A stretch of DNA of 64,000 nt from an uncultured eubacterium 1-6. Lineage in GTDB: Bacteria; Bacillota; Clostridia; Lachnospirales; Lachnospiraceae. Below, piece by piece: positions 47,527-57,370 of the stretch (the stretch's first letter is position 1; each line of letters opens with the position of its first letter). The notes beneath the pieces were generated by a model, which was given only the letters and a program-made list of their open reading frames with translations, was not told where the DNA came from and searched no databases. The DNA lies in assembly GCA_903789595.1 (NCBI GenBank), contig CAIFEZ010000015.1, forward strand, positions 31,591-95,590. The letters are read 5' to 3'. Made by a program: the position numbers and the translations under genes.

Positions 47527-49092
47527 ATCAAACTTCTGATTGTTGACGACGAAAATCTCACCCGAACGGGACTGACCTCCTCCATCGACTGGATCCGCCT
47601 CGGCATCGACGAGGTCTATGTCGCCGGAGACGGTCTGGATGGGCTGCACCAGGCTTCCGTTCATAAGCCGGAGATCATCCTGAGCGATGTCCGCATGCCC
47701 CGGATGTCCGGAATCGAGATGATGGACCGGATTCACACGCTCATGCCGGACACAGTCTTCATTTTTATGAGCGGTTACACTGACAAGGAATATCTGAAGG
47801 CCGCCATTCGGCTGCAGGCTGTGAATTATGTGGAGAAGCCGCTGGATATCGGCGAGGTGGAGGAGGCTGTCCGGGTTTCCATTGCGCGCTACCATACCAT
47901 CGAACAGACCAGAAATGCCGAGAGCATCACGGATTCCATCTCTGCCTCTCACCTCGCTCTCTGCCTGACAATGCCGTACAGCTCTTCCCGGGATTCTGTC
48001 GAAGACCTGAGCCGGAAATACTGCACCCGCTACGGGTCTGTGGATCTGTTCCACGCGGCCTTTACCGTGCTTCTCCAGACCGATGAAAAGGTGGATCTGA
48101 GCCCTGACTTTTTCTCCCGTCTTCAGAAGCTGCTTCATGACTTCGCGCGGCAGCTGCATCTTCATGTGATTGCCGCCGAGAAGAAACCGAACCTTTTTGT
48201 CTTCCACCTGTTCCGGAAGAACTCATTCACCCTGAACACCGTGCGGACGATTACGGATTTTCTCTCCTGCCATATCGAGACGGACAACTGGTATCTCTCG
48301 GCCGGACAGATTGTCAGCGGAATCCAGAAGCTCTACGATTCCTACAGCTCCGCCGCCATCCGTCTCCAGAGCAGTTTCTTCTATAATAATAGGACGGTTC
48401 TCAGCAGTGATCCCGAGAAGCTCACAGCTGTCAGAGAAAACCCGGAGAAGATCTATGAAGAGCTGATCACCGCTCTTCGGAACCCCTCCCGCGAAGCACT
48501 GGATCCTCTCATGGCGCGGCTCTTTCAGGCCATTTATGAGAACCCGACGTTGATGCGGGGAAACATCCAGACTCTTTACTACCGGCTTCTCGACGCTGTC
48601 TTCACGCAGCGGAAACAGCGTCAGCTTCCGGGCTCCGGCACCCTCGCCAGCTTCGACAATACGCTCGACTCCCTCAACCGCTGTTTCTCCTATCCGGAGC
48701 TCCACGACATGCTGAAGAAGACCATTGACGCGTTCCTGAACGATGTGGAGAACTACGTTCCGATGAATTCCTCGGTCTATCTGATCAAGGAATTCATCAG
48801 CCGGCACTACAGCAATCCGATGCTTTCCACAAAGGAAATCAGCCAGTACGCATCTCTTTCCGCCTCCTACGCCTGCACAGTATTCAAGAACGAGACCGGG
48901 CAGACCCTGAACCAGTATCTCACCGAGTTCCGTCTGGAAAGAGCGAAGGAGCTGCTCGCGGATCCCCGAAACAACATTTCCGACATCGCTTCCAGCGTCG
49001 GATACAATGACAGCAACTACTTCGGAAAGGCTTTCAAGAAATATTCCGGTCAGTCTCCCTCCGAGTACCGGGAGAGCAGGTGTACCCTTTGA
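47527..49092 (+). CDS. YesN-like response regulator with AraC output domain, apparent ATC start
   Basis: (I)KLLIVDDENLTRTGLTSSIDW...IILSDVRMPRMSGIEMM precedes the listed ORF start at 47695; SD AGGGAGG at 47513-47519; C-terminal AraC HTH ISDIASSVGYNDSNYFGKAFKKYSGQSPSEYR. Confidence 0.85.
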   Translation: MKLLIVDDENLTRTGLTSSIDWIRLGIDEVYVAGDGLDGLHQASVHKPEIILSDVRMPRMSGIEMMDRIHTLMPDTVFIFMSGYTDKEYLKAAIRLQAVNYVEKPLDIGEVEEAVRVSIARYHTIEQTRNAESITDSISASHLALCLTMPYSSSRDSVEDLSRKYCTRYGSVDLFHAAFTVLLQTDEKVDLSPDFFSRLQKLLHDFARQLHLHVIAAEKKPNLFVFHLFRKNSFTLNTVRTITDFLSCHIETDNWYLSAGQIVSGIQKLYDSYSSAAIRLQSSFFYNNRTVLSSDPEKLTAVRENPEKIYEELITALRNPSREALDPLMARLFQAIYENPTLMRGNIQTLYYRLLDAVFTQRKQRQLPGSGTLASFDNTLDSLNRCFSYPELHDMLKKTIDAFLNDVENYVPMNSSVYLIKEFISRHYSNPMLSTKEISQYASLSASYACTVFKNETGQTLNQYLTEFRLERAKELLADPRNNISDIASSVGYNDSNYFGKAFKKYSGQSPSEYRESRCTL

Positions 49093-50942
49093 AAAAAATG
49101 CACAAAAAAAAGACCAGATTTTCCCGTCTCTACGGCGGTCTGAAAATCCAGTACAAATTATTTCTGACGATTATGCTCGCGGTGGCGATTCCGATGATCG
49201 TTGCGGGAATTTTCTTCTCCACGAGGCTTTACCAGCTGATCACCTCCGATACCCTGCGCCAGGAACAGATCGAAACCGCTGCCTCGGCTCCCCTGCTTCA
49301 GAACCGGATCCGCAGCGTCATTGATGTCTACGATCAGATCAAAGAGACCCGATTCTACACCAGCGTATTTTCAGAAACCATCGACGCCTCCGCCGAAAAT
49401 GCCCTGACATCAGAGGACGCCGTGTCTTTTGCGAACGGCCTTTCCCGGTATCTCTCCTCAAACGGCGTCTCGGCAGTGCGGATCTATGTCGATCTTCCAG
49501 AAGACAGCAGCGTCTTCACAGAAGGAAACCGTGTCTTCGCCTCCATGCACAGCATTACAGCGACCTACTGGTACGGGATTTTCTACAGCACCCATCCCTC
49601 GGAGCTGTTCTGTCCTCCTCTCTACCTCAGCACCTATGAGAAGAGCAATCTCGGGGACTGTGCTTACATTCACCCGGCGTCTGTCAGAGACTCCTCGGGG
49701 ACCATCACGAAATGTTATGTTGCCTGCTATTTTCACTCCGATACCTTGAAAGAGATTCTGACCGGACATCCGGCCCCTGAAGGCAGCGTCTCCTATATCA
49801 CAAACGAAAGAGATGCCATGGTCACCACCACGAATTCCAGACTGTCCGGCATCTACTACATGAATTACAGCAGCATCCAGAACAATCTGATGAGCTCAAA
49901 CGGGTTTCTGGAGAAAAAAGTTCTCGGCGAGACCGTCTATGTCTCGTACTATTATCTCCCCGCCGCGGACTGGTTCCTGGTGAGCATCACGCCCTCCGCA
50001 CCGCTCCGAAACGCCACCATGATGTACTGGCTGAGGCTCGCCGTCATCTGGTCCGCAACTGCCGTCGTCGCCGTTTTTCTCGCGTATTATCTTTCCCGTT
50101 CCTTCACAAGCCGGATCAGTGCCGTGAGCCGTCAGATGAGCCGGGTGAAGAACGGCCCTCCCGTTCCCATGGACTCTCCGACGGAAAATGATGAAATCGG
50201 CGAGCTGATCGACTCCTATAACTACATGGCAAGGCAGATCAACAATCTGATGGAAAAGCAGCAGAAGCAGTCCGAGGAGCTCCGCATCGCCGAGTTCCGC
50301 TCGCTGCAGGCGCAGATCAATCCTCATTTTCTGTACAACACCATGGAGATGATCAACTGGATGGCACAGCAGGGCCGCACAAAGGAGATCAATCAGGCCG
50401 TCCGCGACCTCTCCAGATTCTACCGCCTGACGCTCAGCCGAAAGGACGCCGTCGGCCCTCTCGAGGAAGAAATCGAGCACGTGTCCATCTATGTGCGGCT
50501 GCAGAACATGCGCTTCGACAACGGCATCGACTTTGTGGTAGACGTGCCGGATTCCATGATGGAGAACCGGATTCCCCGGCTCACCCTTCAGCCCATCGTC
50601 GAGAACAGCATCCTGCATGGCATCCTTGAAAAAGAGAGCCGCAGGGGCACCATCGTTCTCACCGGATGGATCGAAAACGGAACCATGATTCTGCTCCTCT
50701 CCGACGACGGCGTCGGCATCCCACCCGAAAAGATCAATGATCTCCTGACCGGAAGAATCGAACCCTCCGGCAAGGGAAATCAGATCGCTATCTTCAACAC
50801 GCACCGGCGGCTGCAGATTCTCTACGGAGAAGACTGCGGTCTGCGCTATTCCAGCACACTGGGGCAGGGAACCGAGGTGGAAATCCGCATTCCCGCATAC
50901 ACAGATCCGGCTCAGCTGCCGCCAAAGAAAGGAAACGGCTGA
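49080..50942 (+). CDS. YesM-like sensor histidine kinase with HAMP domain
   Basis: His_kinase motif FRSLQAQINPHFLYNTMEMINWMA; LQPIVENSILHGIL; overlaps the response regulator gene. Confidence 0.94.
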   Translation: MYPLKKMHKKKTRFSRLYGGLKIQYKLFLTIMLAVAIPMIVAGIFFSTRLYQLITSDTLRQEQIETAASAPLLQNRIRSVIDVYDQIKETRFYTSVFSETIDASAENALTSEDAVSFANGLSRYLSSNGVSAVRIYVDLPEDSSVFTEGNRVFASMHSITATYWYGIFYSTHPSELFCPPLYLSTYEKSNLGDCAYIHPASVRDSSGTITKCYVACYFHSDTLKEILTGHPAPEGSVSYITNERDAMVTTTNSRLSGIYYMNYSSIQNNLMSSNGFLEKKVLGETVYVSYYYLPAADWFLVSITPSAPLRNATMMYWLRLAVIWSATAVVAVFLAYYLSRSFTSRISAVSRQMSRVKNGPPVPMDSPTENDEIGELIDSYNYMARQINNLMEKQQKQSEELRIAEFRSLQAQINPHFLYNTMEMINWMAQQGRTKEINQAVRDLSRFYRLTLSRKDAVGPLEEEIEHVSIYVRLQNMRFDNGIDFVVDVPDSMMENRIPRLTLQPIVENSILHGILEKESRRGTIVLTGWIENGTMILLLSDDGVGIPPEKINDLLTGRIEPSGKGNQIAIFNTHRRLQILYGEDCGLRYSSTLGQGTEVEIRIPAYTDPAQLPPKKGNG

Positions 50943-50998
50943 AATTCCCGTCGCCCGGCCAACATTTAAACCATTCCTTCCAGGAAACGCGACACAAT

Positions 50999-53152
50999 TT
51001 ACGACCTTCCCGGAACCTGGAACCGCCCGGAGGCGACAGCCTCCACCACCGTCTCGAAGAAGACCTCCGGGCCGACTGCTGTGGCCGTCCGGATCTGCCG
51101 CTTCAGAATCCGCATCTCCGGATTTTCTCCGCTACCCTGGCGGCGCGCCTCTTCTGCCGCAAGCTTCCTCGCTGTCTTCTCCGCGTACCGTTCCGCATCT
51201 TCGTAATGTTCAAATTTATGTTTGCCGCTGCCGTCGGTCACCGAGAATCCGTCCGGAACCGCGCCCTGATAATCGGCCTTCACGTGAAGGCTGACTCTCG
51301 CGCAAACCTTTCCGGCAATAGCCCCAAGCGCGTTGGCCACACCGGCATACGGTTGAATGACGGCTCTCGTTCCGAGATATTCTGCGACAGTCGGAAGGAA
51401 GATGTGTACCGGGGCGCCGACGCCGATGATCGGAAGATCCGTGTGAATCCTCATCCCCGCCCAGTCCTCTGCCTTGCCTTTCCGGGCTTCCTCGAAGGAC
51501 CAGTCGATCATCTTCTTGACCCCGTCCTGCTCCAGGCAGCGCCGCTGCCCGGGATGCTGCTGTGCCAGCAGAATCTCCACAATTCTGCGGTACATCTTCT
51601 TCTCTACCAGACGATATACCTCATCTGCCACAATTTCTTCCGGGCTTATCTCCGCTGGCTGTCCAGCTCCCTCTGCACCCGCGCTGTGATCCTTCTCCGG
51701 ATAAGCACTTTTCCTGTGTCCCGGCGTCCGATAATATTCCGCTTCTGTATTCCGAACCAGGAACCTCACGGCCACGCGAACCGCTCTTGCGGAATCCTCT
51801 CCGTACAGATCAATGTCTCCCTTCAGGACCATCATGTCCGTCGGGGTGAGGCCGCTCCGCATGATGACTCCTTCCGCCTCCAGCCGATCTGTTCCGGGCT
51901 TGTACACGCTCTCCCCTGCTGCCTCCGCGAAATCCTCCAGAATCAGCGGACCGTTCCGCAGTGCCTCGCAGATCCGGATCTCCTCCGGCGTATACCGGTC
52001 CCGAAGCTCCGGATCATCCAGAATATTATTCTGCAGGACAAAAAATTCATGCAGCATCCGCGTGTGCCGCTTTCCGGATTCCGCCAGCAACTGAAGCCTC
52101 CGGATGATTTTCTCCTTTTGCTCCGCGAACATCGTCACCAGAGCCGAAAGCGGTATCACCCGCTCCTTCCCGAGACGGATCTGCCCATTCTCAAACAGAA
52201 CTTCGCTGTCTCCACCGAGCAGTGTCGTATCGACATAGAGACCCTTCACGGTAGTCCGCCACTGCCCGATCGAGATTCCGTGATCCGCCAGCACCGGCTC
52301 TCCCTCGCGGATCAGCGCAATATCTGTGGTCGTTCCGCCCATATCCACGAGGATCCCGTCCGGTTCTCCCGAAATCACGCTTCCGCCGACCGCACTCGCC
52401 GCAGGCCCGGACAGCAGCGTCTCCACCGGTCTCTCGCAGGCCGCGGCCTCCGCCATCTGATTTCCGTTTCCCGCGACAATCGCGATCGGCATCTTCAGCT
52501 TCCGGTCTGCCAGCGCTCTCCGGACTGCCTCGAGAAAATCCGATATGATCGGGATCAGACGGGCATTCAGAAGAGTGCCCGCGCCTCTTCGCAGCACATC
52601 CACATCATGAAACATATTCCACGCCGTCGTAACCTGAAAGCCTTCCGCCTTCAGGATCTTCTCGGCCTCCTGCTCAAACCGTCCTCCGTTTGCGTCTGGG
52701 TAGATCTGCGTGATCCCGACCGCTCTGCATCCCCGGAACCATTCCGGTCCCTTCTCCTTCAGCTCCTCCCAGTCCGGATCCTCCGGCTCGTCATATAAAT
52801 GCTCCGGCTTTCCATCGATGAATACCAGCTGGTTCAGATCCCGGAACCCGTAGGAGCCGTACACCTGATCCAGATTGCTCATGGATTCCGGATTCATGCC
52901 GATCATCAGACACTTCGCCCGTCCTCCCTTGTTCTCCAGACAGGCATTTGTCGCGAGTGTCGTGGAAAGCGCCAGAAGCTCCGCCTTCTGTATATAGCTC
53001 TGGTCCATGCTGTCCAGTGCCCTGAGGATGCAGACCTCCAGATGATCCTTCGTCGTCGGGGTTTTTCCCGAGCCGAGTACCTTCCCGCTTTCCGTGTCAT
53101 ATACAACGATATCCGTATAGGTTCCGCCGGTATCTATTCCTATTCCGATCAT
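50999..53152 (-). CDS. Hydantoinase A / oxoprolinase-family protein
   Basis: MIGIGIDTGGTYTDIVVYD, TLATNACLENKGG, LLSGPAASAVGGS, ILVDMGGTTTDIALI. Confidence 0.9.
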   Translation of the reverse strand: MIGIGIDTGGTYTDIVVYDTESGKVLGSGKTPTTKDHLEVCILRALDSMDQSYIQKAELLALSTTLATNACLENKGGRAKCLMIGMNPESMSNLDQVYGSYGFRDLNQLVFIDGKPEHLYDEPEDPDWEELKEKGPEWFRGCRAVGITQIYPDANGGRFEQEAEKILKAEGFQVTTAWNMFHDVDVLRRGAGTLLNARLIPIISDFLEAVRRALADRKLKMPIAIVAGNGNQMAEAAACERPVETLLSGPAASAVGGSVISGEPDGILVDMGGTTTDIALIREGEPVLADHGISIGQWRTTVKGLYVDTTLLGGDSEVLFENGQIRLGKERVIPLSALVTMFAEQKEKIIRRLQLLAESGKRHTRMLHEFFVLQNNILDDPELRDRYTPEEIRICEALRNGPLILEDFAEAAGESVYKPGTDRLEAEGVIMRSGLTPTDMMVLKGDIDLYGEDSARAVRVAVRFLVRNTEAEYYRTPGHRKSAYPEKDHSAGAEGAGQPAEISPEEIVADEVYRLVEKKMYRRIVEILLAQQHPGQRRCLEQDGVKKMIDWSFEEARKGKAEDWAGMRIHTDLPIIGVGAPVHIFLPTVAEYLGTRAVIQPYAGVANALGAIAGKVCARVSLHVKADYQGAVPDGFSVTDGSGKHKFEHYEDAERYAEKTARKLAAEEARRQGSGENPEMRILKRQIRTATAVGPEVFFETVVEAVASGRFQVPGRS

Positions 53153-53380
53153 ATCCTGAAAAATTCCCTCTTCGTCTTTTCTCTGTGAAATGCCTGCCTG
53201 ATCAGTGAAGCGTGAACAGTAACTATCCATAAGCACCTGGCAGGCGCCTGCGGCCGTTTTCGTGTCGTATGCAAATTTTCTCCGCAAATGGCAGCAAGAT
53301 CGTAAGATTCCTGTTCTTATGCAGTCCACAAACGTTAATCTTCACTCATTGATTTTCATGCATGCCATGAACAGTGATCT

Positions 53381-55183
53381 TCATTCATCTTCCACCGCCC
53401 GCTCGAACTCCAGCTTGTCTACAAAAACATCCTGGAAGCTGCTCTCCGATGCCAGCTCGATGAACTCGGTCTCCTCCGACAGCCTGCACGCGTATTCGAA
53501 CTCATCCCGGTTTACCGCGGCAAGCTTTGCGCCCTCCCCGGCGGCATTTCCCACCGCCGTGATTCTGTCGCGGAGCTCATAGGGAATCATCCCGATCTCA
53601 CATGCGCTTCCGGAATCCATGTAGTTTCCAAAGGCTCCCGCGAGCAGAACGCGCCGGATATCCCCGGTCTTCTTTCCAAGCTTTTCCGTCAGAATCTGAA
53701 TTCCCGCGGCGATCGCACCCTTTGCCAGCTGTACCTCTCTCACATCCTTCTGTGTCAGGTATATGCCGTCACCCGATGCGCTGTCTTCGCCTCTTACCAG
53801 CAGAAAGGCAGGCTGTCCGTGAACGGTGATCATTCGGTCTTTGAGTTTTTGCGCCAGAGAATCCTCAAGATCCTCCGGATCCCGAAATGCACCGTAATTA
53901 TTGATAAACCCATGACGAATCAGGAAGGCAAGCACATCGATCAGGCCGGAACCGCAGATGCCGACTGGCTTTGCATCTCCGACGATATCCAGACAAAAGC
54001 CGTCTTCTGTCTCCCGCAGATGACTCACCGCGCCGTCCGCTCCCCGCATGCCGCATTCGATTTTTGCTCCCTCGAAAGCCGGTCCTGCCGCGGTCGATGT
54101 CGTGAGCATTTTGTTCCGGTCACCCAGAACCATCTCTCCGTTCGTTCCGATATCTACCATCAGCGTCAGCTCCTCCAGCCGGTCGAATGCCGCAGAGACC
54201 ATGCAGCCGATCGTATCCGCTCCGACAAATCCGGCGATATTCGGAAGAAGCAGGACCACTCCCTGTTTCTCATCTGCGCTGTCCGCGCGCCGCATATCCC
54301 GGCTGATCAGGAAACGTTTATCGCTGCCTTCATTCGCAGAAATCTCCTCTTCCAGCTCAAATCTCCGGATCTCCGCATTCTTTTCCCCCTTCGGGCAGCA
54401 GGGTCCGAATCTCAGACCGGTTTCCTCCGCCGTCAGCATCATCCCCTTCCGCACGGCGGGAACATAGGGCGCGTGTACCAGGCTGTCCGGAGAGATTCCC
54501 AGAAACAGATGGTGCATACAGGTATTGCCGACCACAGCCGTCTGCAGGATATCCTCCGTTCTCACTCCGGCGCTGTCCGCCGCCTCCCGGATCAGACCGT
54601 TCATGGCCTTCACGATACAGCCTCTCAGCTCACGGCTTCCCTCTTCCCCGTGCTCCAGCACATAATTTGCTCTGGAAATCACATCGGCGCCGAACGCATG
54701 CTGCGGATTCATGCGGCTGGCAACCGAAATCGTTCTTCCGGTGCGCCCGTCCAGAAGATATCCTACAACCGTAGTTGTGCCGATATCAAAGGCCATCAGA
54801 AAGAAAGAAACTCCGGCTTTCCCGGATTCTCCACCTTTCCCTGACTCTCCGGCTCTACGGACTTCTGCGTCTTCGTCCGGAAAAACTCCCGGCTTCACCG
54901 GTACCGTTCTGGTCAGACCGTCTGACAATATTTTCCGCACCTTTTCCTGATACATGGTGTCGACGGTCATGCTGCTGTCGATCCTGGTCTGACAGGCCAG
55001 AACCACTCCTGTTTTCTTCCCTTTCAGGATATCCACCTTGCATTTTCCGCACTTTCCGCTGCCGCCGCAGGGAGCGTCCGGCTCAAGTCCCGCCATCCTC
55101 TCCGCCTCCAGGAGAGTTGTTCCTTCATCGACCTCTATCTCCTTGTTCTGCGGCCGAAAACACACTCTGTACTTCTCTGCCAT
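53381..55183 (-). CDS. RACo-like [2Fe-2S]/ASKHA corrinoid activation protein (DUF4445-type)
   Basis: N-terminal CGGSGKCGKCKVDILKG...LACQT; MAFDIGTTTVVGYLLDGRTG; MVDIGTNGEMVLG; C-terminal GAFGNYMD. Confidence 0.9.
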   Translation of the reverse strand: MAEKYRVCFRPQNKEIEVDEGTTLLEAERMAGLEPDAPCGGSGKCGKCKVDILKGKKTGVVLACQTRIDSSMTVDTMYQEKVRKILSDGLTRTVPVKPGVFPDEDAEVRRAGESGKGGESGKAGVSFFLMAFDIGTTTVVGYLLDGRTGRTISVASRMNPQHAFGADVISRANYVLEHGEEGSRELRGCIVKAMNGLIREAADSAGVRTEDILQTAVVGNTCMHHLFLGISPDSLVHAPYVPAVRKGMMLTAEETGLRFGPCCPKGEKNAEIRRFELEEEISANEGSDKRFLISRDMRRADSADEKQGVVLLLPNIAGFVGADTIGCMVSAAFDRLEELTLMVDIGTNGEMVLGDRNKMLTTSTAAGPAFEGAKIECGMRGADGAVSHLRETEDGFCLDIVGDAKPVGICGSGLIDVLAFLIRHGFINNYGAFRDPEDLEDSLAQKLKDRMITVHGQPAFLLVRGEDSASGDGIYLTQKDVREVQLAKGAIAAGIQILTEKLGKKTGDIRRVLLAGAFGNYMDSGSACEIGMIPYELRDRITAVGNAAGEGAKLAAVNRDEFEYACRLSEETEFIELASESSFQDVFVDKLEFERAVEDE

Positions 55184-55394
55184 GAACTATCACCTCTTCC
55201 TCATAACTCTGTACTTTTATCCGACCGATTTCCGCCCACGCTGATCTGCTTCCTTTATGCGAACCGTTCCTGTCTTGCTCCGGGCTTCCCATACATTAAT
55301 ATTCGCGTATTCACATGCAAAAGGCAATACAAGAATTTTACAGCAGCTCTGTCCGAGCACTGCTGGCTGTCAGAAGTCTGCATCTGACAGAAAA

Positions 55395-55432
55395 GGGGCC
55401 GGCGCATCTGACCTTTATCATGCGCCGGCCCC
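55395..55432 (-). terminator. Strong terminator-type hairpin between corrinoid protein and RACo-like genes
   Basis: ggggccggcgcat ... atgcgccggcccc. Confidence 0.8.
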
Positions 55433-55456
55433 GTATTCCCGTTCTTATTGAATTCT

Positions 55457-56098
55457 TTATTCTGCGCCAACCAGTTTCTTTGCGAGCTCAGCAGCAGATG
55501 CTGCATCCTCGGAATAACCGTCGGCACCGATCTCATCCGCGAACTCCTGTGTGATCGGAGCGCCGCCGACCATGATCTTGATGTTGCTGCGGAACGGAGC
55601 GCCGTTCAGTGCGGCAACGGTGTCTCTCAGTGACGGCATCGTAGTTGTCAGAAGAGCGGACAGAGCAACGATCTTTGTATCCGGATTCTCATTGACAGCC
55701 TCAATGATCTTGTCGATCTGTACGTCAACGCCCAGGTCGATTACCGTGAATCCTGCGGACTCGATCATCATTGCGACAAGGTTCTTGCCGATATCATGAA
55801 GGTCGCCTGCCACGGTAGCGATGATAACCTTTCCGAGCTTGCCTGCCGCGCCTGTCGCAAGGTGGGGTTTCAGAACCTCTACGCCTGCCTTCATAGCCTT
55901 TGCAGCTACCAGCATCTCCGGAACGAAAATCTCATTGTTCTTGAACTTCTCTCCGACAATACCCATGGTATCGATCATACCCTTCTGCAGGATATCATTC
56001 GGATCGATTCCCTCGTCCAGCGCAGCCTGAACCGCTGCCGGAACCTTCTTGGAACGTCCATGCTCAACCAGATTAGCAACTTCTTCAATACTTCCCAT
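55457..56098 (-). CDS. Corrinoid (B12-binding) protein, MtbC/MttC type
   Basis: GKVIIATVAGDLHDIGKNLVAMMIESAGFTVIDLGVDV (DxHxxG cobalamin motif). Confidence 0.95.
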   Translation of the reverse strand: MGSIEEVANLVEHGRSKKVPAAVQAALDEGIDPNDILQKGMIDTMGIVGEKFKNNEIFVPEMLVAAKAMKAGVEVLKPHLATGAAGKLGKVIIATVAGDLHDIGKNLVAMMIESAGFTVIDLGVDVQIDKIIEAVNENPDTKIVALSALLTTTMPSLRDTVAALNGAPFRSNIKIMVGGAPITQEFADEIGADGYSEDAASAAELAKKLVGAE

Positions 56099-56351
56099 TG
56101 TAAAATCCTCCGCTTTTTTATTTGTTTTATATTCATTCCGCAATCACAGACCTCTTTTCCGCAAGAAGTCCGTGAAATGAATATCCTCTTAGCTGCGCTT
56201 TATATTGCGATAATTCTTATTGCCGTGCTTCTCTCTTATGCACTGCTTCTGCGAGACTTCCTGATGCGATGTCTCTTATGCAATATCTTTTATCGCTGCG
56301 CTTCTTATGCCGTGCTTCTTATGCCGTGCATTTATTCGCATGCTGCGTTTC

Positions 56352-57161
56352 TTATGCCTTCGGTTTCGGTCCGTACAGTCCGTCACGGAATCCTTCAATG
56401 TACTCCATGCAGTATTCATCGTTGCCGAGAAGAGCTTCCGTCGCGAAAATAACGCCCAGAAGATCCCGGTTGGTCGGGTCAAAGATTGCGCTGTCAAGTC
56501 CTGCCTTCATCGCCAGAACGGTAAAGCCGATATTGACAAGCTTCCTTGCCGGAAGGTTGAAGGAGATGTTGCTTACGGCGCCGGTGATATGGATGGTCGG
56601 GTACTCGCTGCGGATCGTCTGCATAACACTTTCCACCATTCCGATTCCGTCCTCGGAAGTGCAGAGCATCTCAATCAGCGGGTCAATGTGAATACGGTTC
56701 GGAGCGATGTTATACTTCTTCGCCTCATCCATGATATGATGGAAGACCCTCAGTCTGTCATCCGCGGTCTTCGGAATTCCCGTATCATCACTGCAGAGCG
56801 CAATGACCTGCCATTTCGTATCGGCAATCGCGGGGAACAGAATGTCGATCTTGTCGCCCTCTCCGGAAACCGAGTTGATAATTCCCGGCTTCTTGCAGTA
56901 TGGGAAAATCTCCTTCAGTACTCTGGGGCTCGGGCTGTCAACCGCAATCGGAACATCGGTAACCTCCTGAATGCAGTCAATCATCCACTTCAGCGTCTCA
57001 ACTTCCTCTGCCTCCGGAACGGATGCGCAGCAGTCTATGTAATCTGCTCTCGCATTCGCCTGGATCAGTGCGCGGCGCTTGATTTCATCTGCGTCGCGAT
57101 TCTTGATCGCCTCTGCGACGGCCGGAATCGATCCGTTGATCTTCTCTCCGATAATTATCAT
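56352..57161 (-). CDS. Pterin-binding methyltetrahydrofolate:corrinoid methyltransferase-like protein
   Basis: MIIIGEKINGSIPAVAEAI, ADYIDCCAS, PIAVDSPSP, IINSVSGEGDK, ITGAVSNISFNLPARKLVN. Confidence 0.92.
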   Translation of the reverse strand: MIIIGEKINGSIPAVAEAIKNRDADEIKRRALIQANARADYIDCCASVPEAEEVETLKWMIDCIQEVTDVPIAVDSPSPRVLKEIFPYCKKPGIINSVSGEGDKIDILFPAIADTKWQVIALCSDDTGIPKTADDRLRVFHHIMDEAKKYNIAPNRIHIDPLIEMLCTSEDGIGMVESVMQTIRSEYPTIHITGAVSNISFNLPARKLVNIGFTVLAMKAGLDSAIFDPTNRDLLGVIFATEALLGNDEYCMEYIEGFRDGLYGPKPKA

Positions 57162-57370
57162 TGTAATACCCTCCTAAATATACTTTCCGATCATCGCGGT
57201 TTCCTTTCCGCAAGAACCCGCGAATGAGTATAAACCCAGTATAGCACCCTTTTGGTTAATGTATACAATGAAATGAAATATTACGAAAAATTTTGTGACG
57301 TTTCGCCTTTATTATTTGTAAGCCTCTGCACAAATATGTGCCTTTTCATCGCGGCCGTCTGATTTTTACG

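Noticed and set aside
47695-49092. Response regulator starting at the listed ATG 47695
   Set aside because: That start would remove most of the receiver domain, including the DDE residues and the phospho-Asp region, which are clearly encoded upstream in frame.
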